Positions 1 through 11,059 of a DNA stretch of 64,000 nt are shown here, one piece after another (the stretch's first letter is position 1; every line of letters begins with the position of its first letter). Where the stretch lies: contig JAWQEG010000470.1 in assembly GCA_033782935.1 (NCBI GenBank), positions 1,240,001 through 1,304,000 on the forward strand. The letters are read 5' to 3'. This DNA comes from Petrolisthes cinctipes. Taxonomy: Eukaryota > Arthropoda > Malacostraca > Decapoda > Porcellanidae. Under the pieces are notes generated by a model. It was not told where the DNA came from. It made no database searches and was given only the letters and a program-made list of their open reading frames with translations. The position numbers and the translations under genes are program-made.

Positions 1-292
1 GCTAGAATGTTTTCAAAATATAGGCTCAAAACATGCTCAAAATCGATATTTTAGGTGCCCAAAAGTCGATATGTGCATGCATCTTCTGTACTCGTTTATA
101 TCTCAAATTCAAGCTCAAAACACCCGAAAATTCGATATTTTGGGGTCCCAGAAACGATCTGTACATGCCTACTCAGTGCTGGAATATTTTCAAAATATTG
201 GCTCAAAACATGCTAAAAATCGATATTTTAGGTGCCAAAAAGTCGATATCTCAAATTTAGGCCCAAAACACCCGAAAATTCGATATTTAGGG

Positions 293-459
293 GTCCCAGA
301 AGCTACCTGTACATGCCTACTCCGTGTTAGAGTATTTTCAAAATACAGGCCTAAAACATGCTCAAAATCAATGTTTTAGATGCCCAAAGTCAATATTCTT
401 CTGTACCCGTTTATATCTCAAATTCAGGCTCAAAACACCCGAAAATTCGATATTTTGGG
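293..459. repeat. 167-bp C-type monomer lacking 9 bp
   Basis: This long monomer reads CAATATTCTTCTG where C monomers read CAATATGTGCATGTATC, a net loss of 9 bases that brings 176 down to 167. The same deletion is seen at 637-803 and 2077-2243. I saw it only in the first 2.3 kb, so it marks a local lineage that the later amplifications did not spread. Confidence 0.85.
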
Positions 460-2743
460 GTCCCAGAAGCGATCTGTACATGCCTACTCCGTGTTAGAGT
501 ATTTTCAAAATACATGCCCAAAACATACCGAAAATCGATGTTTTAGGTGCCCAAAAGTCGATATGTGCATGCATCTTCAGTACCCGTTTATATCTCAAAT
601 TCAGGCTCAAAACACCCGAAAATTCGATATTTTGGGGTCCCAGAAGCGATCTGTACATGCCTACCCCGTGTTAGAGTATTTTCAAATTACAGGCCCAAAA
701 CATGCTGAAAATCGATATTTTAGATGCCCAAAGTCAATATTCTTCTGTACCCGTTTATATCTCAAATACAGGCTCAAAACACCGTAAAATTCAATATTTT
801 GGGGTCCCATAAGCAATCTGTACATGCCTACTCAGTGCTAGAATATTTTCAAAATATAGGCTAAAAACATGCTAAAAATCGACATTTTAGGTGCCAAAAA
901 ATCGATATCTCAAATTCAGTCCCAAAACACCCGAAAATTCGATATTTTGGGGTCCCAGAAGCAATCTGTACATGCCTACTCAGTGCTAGAATATTTTCAA
1001 AATATAGGCTAAAAACATGCTATAAATCGAAATTTTAGGTGCAAAAAATTCGATATCTCAAATTAAGGCCCAAAACACCCGAAAATTCTATATTTAAGGG
1101 TCCCACAAGCGATCTGTACATGCCTACTCAGTGCTAGAATGTTTTCAAAATATAGGCTCAAAACATGCTCAAAATCGATATTTTAGGTGCCCAAAAGTCG
1201 ATATGTGCATGCATCTTCTGTACTCGTTTATATCTCAAATTCAAGCTCAAAACACCCGAAAATTCGATATTTTGGGGTCCCAGAAGCGATCTGTATATGC
1301 CTACTCCGTGTTAGAGTATTTTCAAAATACAGGCCCAAAACATGCTGAAAATCGATATTTTAGATGCCCAAAGTCAATATGTGCATGTATCTTCTGTACC
1401 CGTTTATTTCTCAAATTCAGGCTCAAAACACCCGAAAATTCAATATTTAGGGGTCTCAGAAGCAATCTGTACATACCTACTCAGTGCTAGAATATTTTCA
1501 AAATATAGGCTAAAATTTAACATGCTAAAAATCGATATTTTAGGTGCCAAAAAGTCGATATCTCAAATTAAGGCCCAAAACACTCGAAAATTCGATATTT
1601 AGGGGTCCCAGAAGCGATCTGTACATGCCTACTCAGTGCTAGAATATTTTCAAAATATTGGCTCAAAACATGCTAAAAAATCGATATATTAGGTGCGTAA
1701 AGGCGATATCTCAAATTCAGGCCCAAAACACCCGAAAATTCGATATTTAGGGGTCCCAGAAGCGATCTGTACATGCCTACTTCGTGTTAGAGTTTTTTTA
1801 AAATACAGGCCAAAAACATACTGAAAATCGATCTTTTAGGTGCCCAAAAGTCGATATGTGCATGCATCTTCTGTACCCGTTTATATCTTAAATTCTGGCC
1901 CTAAACACCCAAAATTCAATATTATGGGGTGCCAGAAGCAATCTGTACATGCCTACTCAGTGCTAGAATATTTTCAAAATATAGGCTAAAAACATGCTAA
2001 AAATCGATATTTTAGGTGACAAAAAATCGATATCTCAAATTAAGGCCCAAAACACGCGAAAATTCGATATTTAGGGGTCCCAGAAGCGATCTGTACATGC
2101 CTACTCCGTGTTAGAGTATTTTCAAAATACAGGCCCAAAACATGCTGAAAATCGATATTTTAGATGCCCAAAGTCAATATTCTTCTGTACCCGTTTATAT
2201 CTCAAATTCAGGCTCAAAACACCCGAAAATTCAATATTTTGGGGTCCCATAAGCGATCTGTACATACCTACTCAGTGCTAGAATATTTTCAAAATATAGG
2301 CTCAAAACATGCTAAAAATCGATATTTTATTTGCGTAAAGGCGATATCTCAAATTCAGGCCCAAAACACCCGAAAATTCGATATTATGGGGTCACAGAAG
2401 CGATCTGTACATGCCTACTCCGTGTTAGAGTATTTACAAAATACAGGCCCAAAACATGCTCAAAATCGATGTTTTAGGTGCCGAATAGTCGATATGTCCA
2501 TTCATCTTCAGTACCCGTTTATATCTCAAATTCAGGCTCAAAACAACCGAAAATTCGATATTTTGGGGTCCCAGAAGCGATCTGTACATGCCTACTCCGT
2601 GTTAGAGTATTTTCAAAATTCAGGCCCAAAACATGCTGAAAATCGATATTTTAGATGCCCAAAGTCAATATGTGCATGTATCTTCTGTACCCGTTTATAT
2701 CTCAAATTCAGGCTCAAAACACCCGAAAATTCAATATTTTGGG

Positions 2744-2881
2744 GTCCCAGAAGCAATCTGTACAGTGCTAGAATATTTTCAAAATATAGGCTAAAAACAT
2801 GCTAAAAATCGATCTTTTAGGTGCCAAAAAGTCGATATCTCAAATTCAGTCCCAAAACACCCGAAAATTCGATATTTAGGG
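2744..2881. repeat. 138-bp short monomer with an extra 10-bp loss
   Basis: The usual CTGTACATGCCTACTCAGTG is shortened to CTGTACAGTG, giving 138 instead of 148 bp. Similar losses occur near 3753, 4244, 5557 and 7402, with small differences at the junction. The site is therefore either a recurrent deletion point or a shared variant later altered. Confidence 0.75.
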
Positions 2882-5800
2882 GTCCCAGAAGCGATCTGTA
2901 CATGCCTACTCCGTGTTAGAGTATTTTCAAAATACATGCTCAAAACATACTGAAAATCGATCTTTTAGGTGCACAAAAGTCGATATATGCATGCATCTTC
3001 AGTACCCGTTTATATCTCAAATTCAGGCTCAAAACACCCGTAAATTCAATATTTTGGGGTCCCAGAAGCAATCTGTACATGCCTACTCCGTGTTAGAGTA
3101 TTTTCAAAATTCAGGCCCAAAACATGCTAAAAATCGATATTTTAGATGCCCAAAGTCAATATGTGCATGTATCTTCTGTACCCGTTTATATCTCAAATTG
3201 AGGCTCAAAACACCCGAAAATTCAATATTTTGGGGGCCCAGAAGCAATCTGTACATGCCTACACAGTGCTAGAATATTTTCAAAATATAGACTAAAAACA
3301 TGCTAAAAATCGACATTTTAGGTGCCAAAAAATTGATATCTCAAATTCAGTCCCAAAACACCCGAAAATTCGATATTTAGAGGTCCCAGAAGGTATCTGT
3401 ACATGCCTACTCCGTGTTAGAGTATTTTCAAAATACAGGCCAAAAACATACTGAAAATCGATCTTTTAGGTGCCCAAAAGTCGATATGTGCATGCATCTT
3501 CTGTACCCGTTTATATCTCAAATTCTGGCCCTAAACACCCAAAAATTAGATATTTTGGGGTCCCAGAAGCGATCTGTACATGCCTACTCCGTGTTAGAGT
3601 ATTTTCAAAATTCAGGCCCAAAACATGCTGAAAATCGATATTTTTGGTGCCCAAAGTCAATATGTGCATGTATCTTCTGTACCCGTTTATATCTCAAATT
3701 CAGGCTCAAAACACCCGAAAATTCAATATTTTGGGGTCCCAGAAGCAATCTGTACGGTGCTAGAATATTTTCAAAATATAGGCTAAAAACATGCTAAAAA
3801 TCGATCTTTTAGGTGCCAAAAAGTCGATATATCAAATTTAGTCCCAAAATACCCGAAAATTCGATATTTAGGGGTCCCAGAAGCGATCTCTACATGCCTA
3901 CTCCGTGTTAGAGTATTTTCAAAATACATGCTCAAAACATACTGAAAATCGATCTTTTAGGTGCACAAAAGTCGATATATGCATGCATCTTCAGTACCCG
4001 TTTATATCTCAAATTCAGGCTCAAAACACCCGAAAATTCAATATTTTGGGGTCCCAGAAGCAATCTGTACATGCATACTCCGTGTTAGAGTATTTTAAAA
4101 ATTCAGGCAAAAAACATGCTGAAAATAGATATTTTAGGTGCCCAAAGTCAATATGTGCATGTATCTTCTGTACCCGTTTATATCTCAAATTCAGGCTCAA
4201 AACACCCGAAAATTCAATATTTTGGGGTCCCAGAAGCAATCTGTACTCAGTGCTGGAATATTTTCAAAATATAGGCTAAAAACATGCGAAAAATCGATCT
4301 TTTAGGTGCCAAAAAGTCGATATCTCAAATTCAGTCCCAAAACACCCGAAAATTCGATATTTAAGGGTCCCAGAAGCGATCTGTACATGCCTATTCCGTG
4401 TTAGAGTATTTTCAAAATACATGCTCAAAACATACTGAAAATCGATCTTTTAGGTGCACAAAAGTCGATATGTGCATGCATCTTCAGTACCCGTTTATAT
4501 CTCAAATTCAGGCTCAAAACACCCGAAAATTAAATATTTTGGGGTCCCAGAAGCAATCTGTACATGCCTACACAGTGCTAGAATATTTTCAAAATATAGG
4601 CTAAAAACATGCTAAAAATCGACATTTTAGGTGCCAAAAAATTGATATCTCAAATTCAGTCCCAAAACACCCGAAATCTCGATATTTAGAGGTCCCACAA
4701 GGTATCTGTACATGCCTACTCCGTGTTAGAGTATTTTCAAAATACAGGCCAAAAACATACTGAAAATCGATCTTTTAGGTGCCCAAAAGTCGATATGTGA
4801 ATGCATCTTCTGTACCCGTTTATATCTCAAATTCTGGCCCTAAACACCCGAAAATTCGATATTTTGGGGTCCCAGAAGCGATCTGTACATGCCTACTCCG
4901 TGTTAGAGTATTTTCAAAATTCAGGCCCAAAACATGCTGAAAATCGATATTTTTGGTGCCCAAAGTCAATATGTGCAATCTGTACCCGTTTATATCTCAA
5001 ATTGAGGCTCAAAACACCAGAAAATTCAATATTTTGGGGTCCCAGAAGCAATCTGTACATGCCTACTCAGTGCTAGAATATTTTCAAAATATAGGCTAAA
5101 AACATGCTAAAAATCGATCTTTTAGGTGCCAAAAAGTCGATATCTCAAATTCAGTCCCAAAACACCCGAAATATCGATATTTAGGGGTCCCAGAAGCGAT
5201 CTGTACATGCCTACTCCGTGTTAGAGTATTTTCAAAATACATGCTCAAAACATACTGAAAATCGATCTTTTAGGTGCACAAAAGTCGATATGTGCATGCA
5301 TCTTCAGTACCCGTTTATATCTCAAATTCAGGCTCAAAACACCCGAAAATTCAATATTTTGGGGTCCCAGAAGCAATCTGTACATGCCAACTCAGTGTTA
5401 GAGTATTTTCAAAATACAGGCCCAAAACATGCTGAAAATCGATATTTTAGATGCCCAAAGTCAATATGTGCATGTATCTTCTGTACCCGTTTATATCTCA
5501 AATTCAGGCTCAAAACACCCGAAAATTCAATATTTTAGGGTCCCAGAAGCAATCTGTACAGTGCTAGAATATTTTCAAAATATAGGCTAAAAACATGCTA
5601 AAAATCGATCTTTTAGGTGCCAAAAAGTCGATATCTCAAATTCAGTCCCAAAACACCCGAAAATTCGATATTTAGGGGTCCCAGAAGGTATCTGTACATG
5701 CCTACTCCGTGTTAGAGTATTTTCAAAATACAGGCCAAAAACATACTGAAAATCGATCTTTTAGGTGCCCAAAAGTCGATATGTGCATGCATCTTCTGTA

Positions 5801-6178
5801 CCCGTTTATATCTCAAATTCTGGCCCTAAACACCCGAAAATTCGATATTTTGGGGTCCCAGAAGCGATCTGTACATGCCTACTCCGTGTTAGAGTATTTT
5901 CAAAATTCAGGCCCAAAACATGCTGAAAATCGATATTTTTGGTGCCCAAAGTCAATATGTGCATGTATCTTCTGTACCCGTTTATATCTCAAATTGAGGC
6001 TCAAAACACCCGAAAATTCAATATTTTGGGGTCCCAGAAGCAATCTGTACATGCCTACTCAGTGCTAGAATATTTTCAAAATATAGGCTAAAAACATGCT
6101 AAAAATCGATCTTTTAGGTGCCAAAAAGTCGATATCTCAAATTCAGTCCCAAAACACCCGAAAATTCGATATTTAGGG

Positions 6179-6884
6179 GTCCCAGAAGCGATCTGTACAT
6201 GCCTACTCCGTGTTAGAGTATTTTCAAAATACATGCTCAAAACATACTGAAAATCGATCTTTTAGGTGCACAAAAGTCGATATGTGCATGCATCTTCAGT
6301 ACCCGTTTATATCTCAAATTCAGGCTCAAAACACCCGAAAATTCAATATTTTGGGGTTCCAGAAGCAATCTGTACATGCCAACTCAGTGTTAGAGTATTT
6401 TCAAAATACAGGCCCAAAACATGCTGAAAATCGATATTTTAGATGCCCAAAGTCAATATGTGCATGTATCTTCTGTACCCGTTTATATCTCAAATTCTGG
6501 CCGTAAACACCGGAAAATTCGATATTTTGGGGTCCCAGATGCGATCTGTACATGACTACTCCGTGTTAGAGTATTTTCAAAATACATGCTCAAAACATAC
6601 TGAAAATCGATCTTTTAGGTGCACAAAAGTCGATATGTGCATGCATCTTCAGTACCCGTTTATATCTCAAATTCAGGCTCAAAACACCCGAAAATTCGAT
6701 ATTTTGGGGTCCCAGAAGCAATCTGTACATGCCTACTCAGTGTTAGAGTATTTTCAAAATACAGGCCCAAAACATGCTGAAAATCGATATTTTAGATGCC
6801 CAAAGTCAATATGTGCATGTATCTTCTGTACCCGTTTATATCTCAAATTCCGGCTCAAAACACCCGAAAATTCAATATTTTGGG
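6179..6884. repeat. B-C-B-C run with the short monomer missing
   Basis: Monomers at 6179-6355, 6356-6531, 6532-6708 and 6709-6884 are all long, so the expected 148-bp monomer between the two B-C pairs is absent and local spacing is 353 bp rather than 501. The second monomer ends D-like (CCGTAAACACCGG near 6501, then CAGATGCG). The same unusual D-like end recurs near 7671. This fits an unequal crossover between C and D copies that removed a short monomer. Confidence 0.8.
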
Positions 6885-7523
6885 GTCCCAGAAGCAATCT
6901 GTACATGCCTACACAGTGCTAGAATAATTTCAAAATATAGGCTAAAAACATGCTAAAAATCGACATTTTAGGTGCCAAAAAATCGATATCTCAAATTCAG
7001 TCCCAAAACACCCGAAAATTCGATATTTAGAGGTCCCAGAAGGTATCTGTACATGCCTACTCCGTGTGAGAGTATTTTCAAACTACAGGCCCAAAATATA
7101 CTGAAAATCGATCTTTTAGGTGCCCAAAAGTCGATATGTGCATGCATCTTCTGTACCCGTTTATATCTCAAATTCTGGCCCTAAACACCCGAAAATTCGA
7201 TATTTTGGGGTCCCAGAAGCAATCTGTACATGCCTACTCAGTGTTAGAGTATTTTCAAAATTCAGGCCCAAAACATGCTGAAAATCGATATTTTTGGTGC
7301 CCAAAGTCAATATGTGCATGTATCTTCTGTACCCGTTTATATCTCAAATTGAGGCTCAAAACACCCGAAAATTCAATATTTTGGGGTCCCAGAAGCAATC
7401 TGTACAGTGCTAGAATATTTTCAAAATATAGGCTAAAAACATGCTAAAAATCGATCTTTTAGGTGACAAAAAGTCGATATCTCAAATTCAGTCCCAAAAC
7501 ACCCGAAAATTCGATATTTAGGG

Positions 7524-8053
7524 GTCCCAGAAGCGATCTGTACATGCCTACTCCGTGTTAGAGTATTTTCAAAATACAGGCCAAAAACATACTGAAAATC
7601 GATCTTTTAGGTGCCCAAAAGTCGATATGTGCATGCATCTTCTGTACCCGTTTATATCTCAAATTCTGGCCGTAAACACCGGAAAATTCGATATTTTGGG
7701 GTCCCAGATGCGATCTGTACATGCCTACTCCGTGTTAGAGTATTTTCAAAATACATGCTCAAAACATACTGAAAATCGATCTTTTAGGTGCACAAAAGTC
7801 GATATGTGCATGCATCTTCAGTACCCGTTTATATCTCAAATTCAGGCTCAAAACACCCGAAAATTCGATATTTTGGAGTCCCAGAAGCGATCTGTACATG
7901 CCTACTCAGTGTTAGAGTATTTTCAAAATTCAGGCCCAAAACATGCTGAAAATCGATATTTTAGATGCCCAAAGTCAATATGTGCATGTATCTTCTGTAC
8001 CCGTTTATATCTCAAATTGAGGCTCAAAACCCCCGAAAATTCAATATTTTGGG
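7524..8053. repeat. Three consecutive long monomers (D-B-E), 678-bp local unit
   Basis: Long monomers at 7524-7700, 7701-7877 and 7878-8053 follow each other before the next short copy, so spacing to the next equivalent site is 678 (501+177) bp. The D copy ends with the same CCGTAAACACCGG and CAGATGCG variants seen near 6501. The run leaves an open frame of 178 codons, the longest in this stretch, purely because three in-phase long monomers adjoin. I do not call it a gene. Confidence 0.8.
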
Positions 8054-9055
8054 GTCCCAAAAGCAATCTGTACATGCCTACTCAGTGCTAGAATATTTTC
8101 AAAATATAGGCTAAAAACATGCTAAAAATCGATCTTTTAGGTGCCAAAAAGTCGATATCTCAAATTCAGTCCCAAAACACCCGAAAATTCGATATTTAGG
8201 GGTCCCAGAAGCGATCTGTACATGCCTACTCCGTGTTAGAGTATTTTCAAAATACATGCTCAAAACATACTGAAAATCGATCTTTTAGGTGCACAAAAGT
8301 CGATATGTGCATGCATCTTCAGTACCCGTTTATATCTCAAATTCAGGTTCAAAACACCCGAAAATTCAATATTTTGGGATCCCAGAAGCAATCTGTACAT
8401 GCCTACTCAGTGTTAGAGTATTTTCAAAATACAAGCCCAAAACATGCTGAAAATCGATATTTTTGATGCCAAAAGTCAATATGTGCATGTGTCTTCTGTA
8501 CCCGTTTATATCTCAAATTGAGGCTCAAAACACCCGAAAATTATATATTTTGGGGTCCCAGAAGCAATCTGTACATGCCTACACAGTGCTAGAATATTTT
8601 CAAAATATAGGCTAAAAACATGCTAAAAATCGACATTTTAGGTGCCAAAAAATCGATATCTCAAATTCAGTCCCAAAACACCCGAAAATTCGATATTTAG
8701 AGGTCCCAGAAGGTATCTGTACATGCCTTCTCCGTGTTAGAGTATTTTCAAAATACATGCTCAAAACATACTGAAAATCGATCTTTTAGGTGCACAAAAG
8801 TCAATATGTGCATGCATCTTCAGTACCGGTTTATATCTCAAATTCACGCTCGAAACACCCGAAAATTCAATATTTTGGGGTCCCAGAAGCAATCTGTACA
8901 TGCCTACTCAGTGTTAGAGTATTTTCAATATACAGGCCCAAAACATGCTGCAAATCGGTATTTTAGATGCCCAAAGTCAATATATGCATGTATCTTCTGT
9001 ACCCGTTTATATCTCAAATTCAGGCTCAAAACACCCGAAAATTCAATATTTTGGG

Positions 9056-9203
9056 GTCCCAGAAGCAATCTGTACATGCCTACACAGTCCTAGAATATTT
9101 TCAAAATATAGGCTAAAAACATGCTAAAAATCGACATTTTAGGTGACAAAAAAACGATATCTCAAATTCAGTCCCAAAACACCCGAAAATTCGATATTTA
9201 GAG
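9056..9203. repeat. A3 short-monomer variant, 148 bp
   Basis: This short monomer reads GGTGACAAAAAAACG where A2 has GGTGCCAAAAAATCG, and its tail runs into GGTCCAAGAAGGTATCTG and CCTATTCCGTG. The same haplotype recurs near 12155, 31152, 33485, 39333, 41151, 42655, 52750, 55404, 57552, 58880 and 62210. A GGTAAC derivative occurs near 60380 and 63710. A3 usually precedes B, unlike A2, which precedes D. Confidence 0.85.
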
Positions 9204-10205
9204 GTCCAAGAAGGTATCTGTACATGCCTATTCCGTGTTAGAGTATTTTCAAAATACATGCTCAAAACATACTGAAAATCGATCTTTTAGGTGCACAAAA
9301 GTCGATATGTGGATGCATCTTCAGTACCCGTTTATATCTCAAATTCAGGCTCAAAACACCCGAAAATTCAATATTTTGGGGTCCCAGAAGCAATCTGTAC
9401 ATGCCTACTCAGTGTTAGAGTATTTTCAAAATACAGGCCCAAAACATGCTGAAAATCGATATTTTAGATGCCCAAATTCAATATGTGCATGTATCTTCTG
9501 TACCCGTTTATATCTCAAATTCAGGCTCAAAACACCCGAAAATTCAATATTTTGGGGTCCCAGAAGCAATCTGTACATGCCTACACAGTGCTAGAATAAT
9601 TTCAAAATATAGGCTAAAAACATGCTAAAAATCGACATTTTATGTGCCAAAAAATCGATATCTCAAATTCAGTCCCAAAACACCCGAAAATTCGATATTT
9701 AGAGGTCCCAGAAGGTATCTGTACATGCCTACTCCGTGTGAGAGTATTTTCAAACTACAGGCCCAAAACATACTGAAAATCGATCTTTTAGGTGCCCAAA
9801 AGTCGATATGTGCATGCATCTTCTGTACCCGTTTATATCTCAAATTCTGGCCCTAAACACCCGAAAATTCGATATTTTGGGGTCCCAGAAGCAATCTGTA
9901 CATGCCTACTCAGTGTTAGAGTATTTTCAAAATTCAGGCCCAAAACATGCTGAAAATCGATATTTTTGGTGCCCAAAGTCAATATGTGCATGTATCTTCT
10001 GTACCCGTTTATATCTCAAATTCAGGCTCAAAACACACGAAAATTCAATATTTTGGGGTCCCAGAAGCAATCTGTACATGCCTACTCAGTGCTAGAATAT
10101 TTTCAAAATATAGGCTAAAAACATGCTAAAAATCGATCTTTTAGGTGCCAAAAAGTCGATATCTCAAATTCAGTCCCAAAACACCCGAAAATTCAATATT
10201 TAGGG

Positions 10206-10382
10206 GTCCCAGAAGCGATCTGTACATGCCTACTCCGTGTTAGAGTATTTTCAAAATACATGCTCAAAACATATTGAAAATCGATCTTTTAGGTGCACAA
10301 AAGTCGATATGTGCATGCATCTTCAGTACCCGTATATATCTCAAATTCAGGCTCAAAACACCCGAAAATTCAATATTTTGGG
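10206..10382. repeat. B monomer, 177 bp
   Basis: Marks of this subtype are ATACATGCTCAAAACATA in the first half, CGATCTTTTAGGTGCAC, and GCATGCATCTTCAG in the second half. It normally follows A1 or A3 and precedes C. Its 177 bp equals 59 codons, so two adjacent B-like copies stay in the same reading frame, which explains the long stop-free stretches. This copy carries local variants, such as CATATTG in place of CATACTG and CGTATATAT in place of CGTTTATAT. Confidence 0.9.
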
Positions 10383-10439
10383 GTCCCAGAAGCAATCTGT
10401 ACATGCCTACTCAGTGTTAGAGTATTTTCAAAATACAGG
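10352..10439. repeat. First half-unit (about 88 bp) of the ancestral dimer
   Basis: This segment runs from CTCAAAACACCCG to the CAGG before the next CCCAAAAC. It aligns head-to-tail with the following 88 bp. Shared blocks in order are CAAAACA, GAAAA, TCGATATTTT (here TCAATATTTT), CCCA, AAG, TGT, CATGC and CAGG. By hand alignment about two thirds of positions agree, best in the first 60 columns. Confidence 0.75.
10422..10436. repeat. Short dyad GTATTTT-C-AAAATAC
   Basis: Seven-base arms around a single central base form a perfect dyad in B, C and many D copies. In short monomers it reads ATATTTT-C-AAAATAT (for example 11099-11113): both outer bases changed together, so pairing is kept. Such dyads are reported from centromeric satellites lacking CENP-B boxes. 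Function here is inferred only. Confidence 0.7.
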
Positions 10440-10527
10440 CCCAAAACATGCTAAAAATCGATATTTTAGATGCCCAAAGTCAATATGTGCATGTATCTTC
10501 TGTACCCGTTTATATCTCAAATTCAGG
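10440..10527. repeat. Second half-unit (about 88-89 bp) of the ancestral dimer
   Basis: This segment runs from CCCAAAACATGC to the CAGG before the next CTCAAAAC. It is the counterpart of the preceding half. It is 89 bp in B and D and 88 bp in C and E, and it is the half that loses 29 bp in short monomers. Confidence 0.75.
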
Positions 10528-10558
10528 CTCAAAACACCCGAAAATTCAATATTTTGGG

Positions 10559-10706
10559 GTCCCAGAAGCAATCTGTACATGCCTACACAGTGCTAGAATA
10601 TTTTCAAAATATAGTCTAAAAACATGCTAAAAATCGACATTTTAGGTGCCAAAAAATCGATATCTCAAATTCAGTCCCAAAACACCCGAAAATTCGATAT
10701 TTAGAG
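10559..10706. repeat. A2 short monomer, 148 bp
   Basis: Subtype marks are CTACACAGTGCTAG, CGACATTTTAGGTGCC, and a tail ending TTTAGAGGTCCCAGAAGGT that runs into the next monomer. The second half lacks 29 bp relative to long monomers. A2 normally precedes D. It shares the deletion junction GTCGATATCTCAAATT (with a one-base variant) with A1 and A3, so all short monomers probably descend from one deletion event. Confidence 0.9.
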
Positions 10707-10883
10707 GTCCCAGAAGGTATCTGTACATGCCTACTCCGTGTTAGAGTATTTTCAAAATACAGGCCAAAAACATACTGAAAATAGATCTTTTAGGTGCCCA
10801 AAAGTCGATATGTGCATGCATCTTCTGTACCCGTTTATATCTCAAATTCTGGCCCTAAACACCCGAAAATTCGATATTTTGGG
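10707..10883. repeat. D monomer, 177 bp
   Basis: Subtype marks are CTCCGTGTTAGAG, ATACAGGCCAAAAACATAC, GTGCCCAAAAGTCGATATG, GCATGCATCTTCTG and TTCTGGCCCTAAACACC. It keeps CG at most diagnostic sites and so may be near the ancestral state. It normally follows A2 and precedes E. The copy here carries AAAATAGATC in place of AAAATCGATC, a private variant that is also present in the 3,006-bp duplicate. Confidence 0.9.
10812..10840. other. 29-bp segment present in long and absent from short monomers
   Basis: In D these 29 bases follow GTCGATAT and end in ATAT before CTCAAATT. Short monomers join GTCGATAT directly to CTCAAATT (for example around 11164/11165). The ATAT at both edges is a 4-bp direct repeat, as expected for a microhomology-mediated or slippage deletion. 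The segment contains the palindrome TGCATGCA and most of a 14-base alternating purine-pyrimidine run. Confidence 0.9.
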
Positions 10884-11059
10884 GTCCCAGATGCGATCTG
10901 TACATGCCTACTCCGTGTTAGAGTATTTTCAAAATTCAGGCCCAAAACATGCTGAAAATCGATATTTTTGGTGCCCAAAGTCAATATGTGCATGTATCTT
11001 CTGTACCCGTTTATATCTCAAATTGAGGCTCAAAACCCCCGAAAATTCAATATTTTGGG
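10884..11059. repeat. E monomer, 176 bp
   Basis: Subtype marks are TTTTCAAAATTCAGGCCC at the end of the first half and CGATATTTTTGGTGCCC in the second. E lies between D and A1. The ATTCAGG ending differs from the ATACAGG of C and D and resembles the end of the second half-unit, which suggests exchange between half-units. The change also breaks one pair of the dyad found in other monomers. Confidence 0.9.

Larger units (their letters stand above)
1..2881. repeat. Irregular, more diverged left part of the array
   Basis: Landmark spacings from position 145 run 148, 167, 177, 167, 148, 148, 177, 176, 152, 148, 176, 148, 167, 147, 177, 176 and 138, so there is no steady 501-bp period. Two short monomers sit side by side at 804-1099 and again at 1453-1752. 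Private changes are common, such as a 4-base insertion near 1515, GCGTAAAGGCG near 1695 and 2333, and a 10-base loss near 2765. This looks like an older or less homogenised zone that the later block amplifications did not overwrite. It may lie towards an array edge, but the window does not show one. Confidence 0.85.
10383..10558. repeat. C monomer, 176 bp
   Basis: Subtype marks are CTCAGTGTTAGAG, ATACAGGCCCAAAACATGC, CGATATTTTAGATGCCC and AAGTCAATATGTGCATG. One base is lost relative to B and D in the GATGCCCAAAG segment. It usually lies between B and a short monomer. Several positions that are CG in D read CA here (AAGTCAAT, ATTCAATA, AGCAATC). Confidence 0.9.
7974..10979. repeat. 3,006-bp block, copy 1
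   Basis: The block of six 501-bp trimers is repeated immediately downstream. Rare variants are shared at +3006, including AAAACCCCCG near 8025, GTGTGAGAG near 9736, TTTATGTGCC near 9640 and AAAATAGATC near 10783. Upstream of about 7974 the two lines differ (TTTTAGATG versus TTTTTGGTG), which sets the left limit. Confidence 0.88.

Noticed and set aside
2164..2805. A 213-codon open frame, and dozens of 119-codon frames across the window
   Set aside because: They are the same satellite translated repeatedly. A 177-bp monomer is 59 codons and lacks stops in one frame; the frames end wherever a short monomer shifts register. There is no promoter, no plausible initiation context and no conserved protein family.
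7555..8091. A 178-codon open frame
   Set aside because: Three adjacent long monomers happen to stay open. The predicted peptide is the repeat read through and has no recognisable domain.
10352..10400. CENP-B box on the minus strand near TCGAATTTTCGGG
   Set aside because: It has a TCG and a CGGG, but the spacing and the required central A do not match the known core. A full motif scan would settle this.
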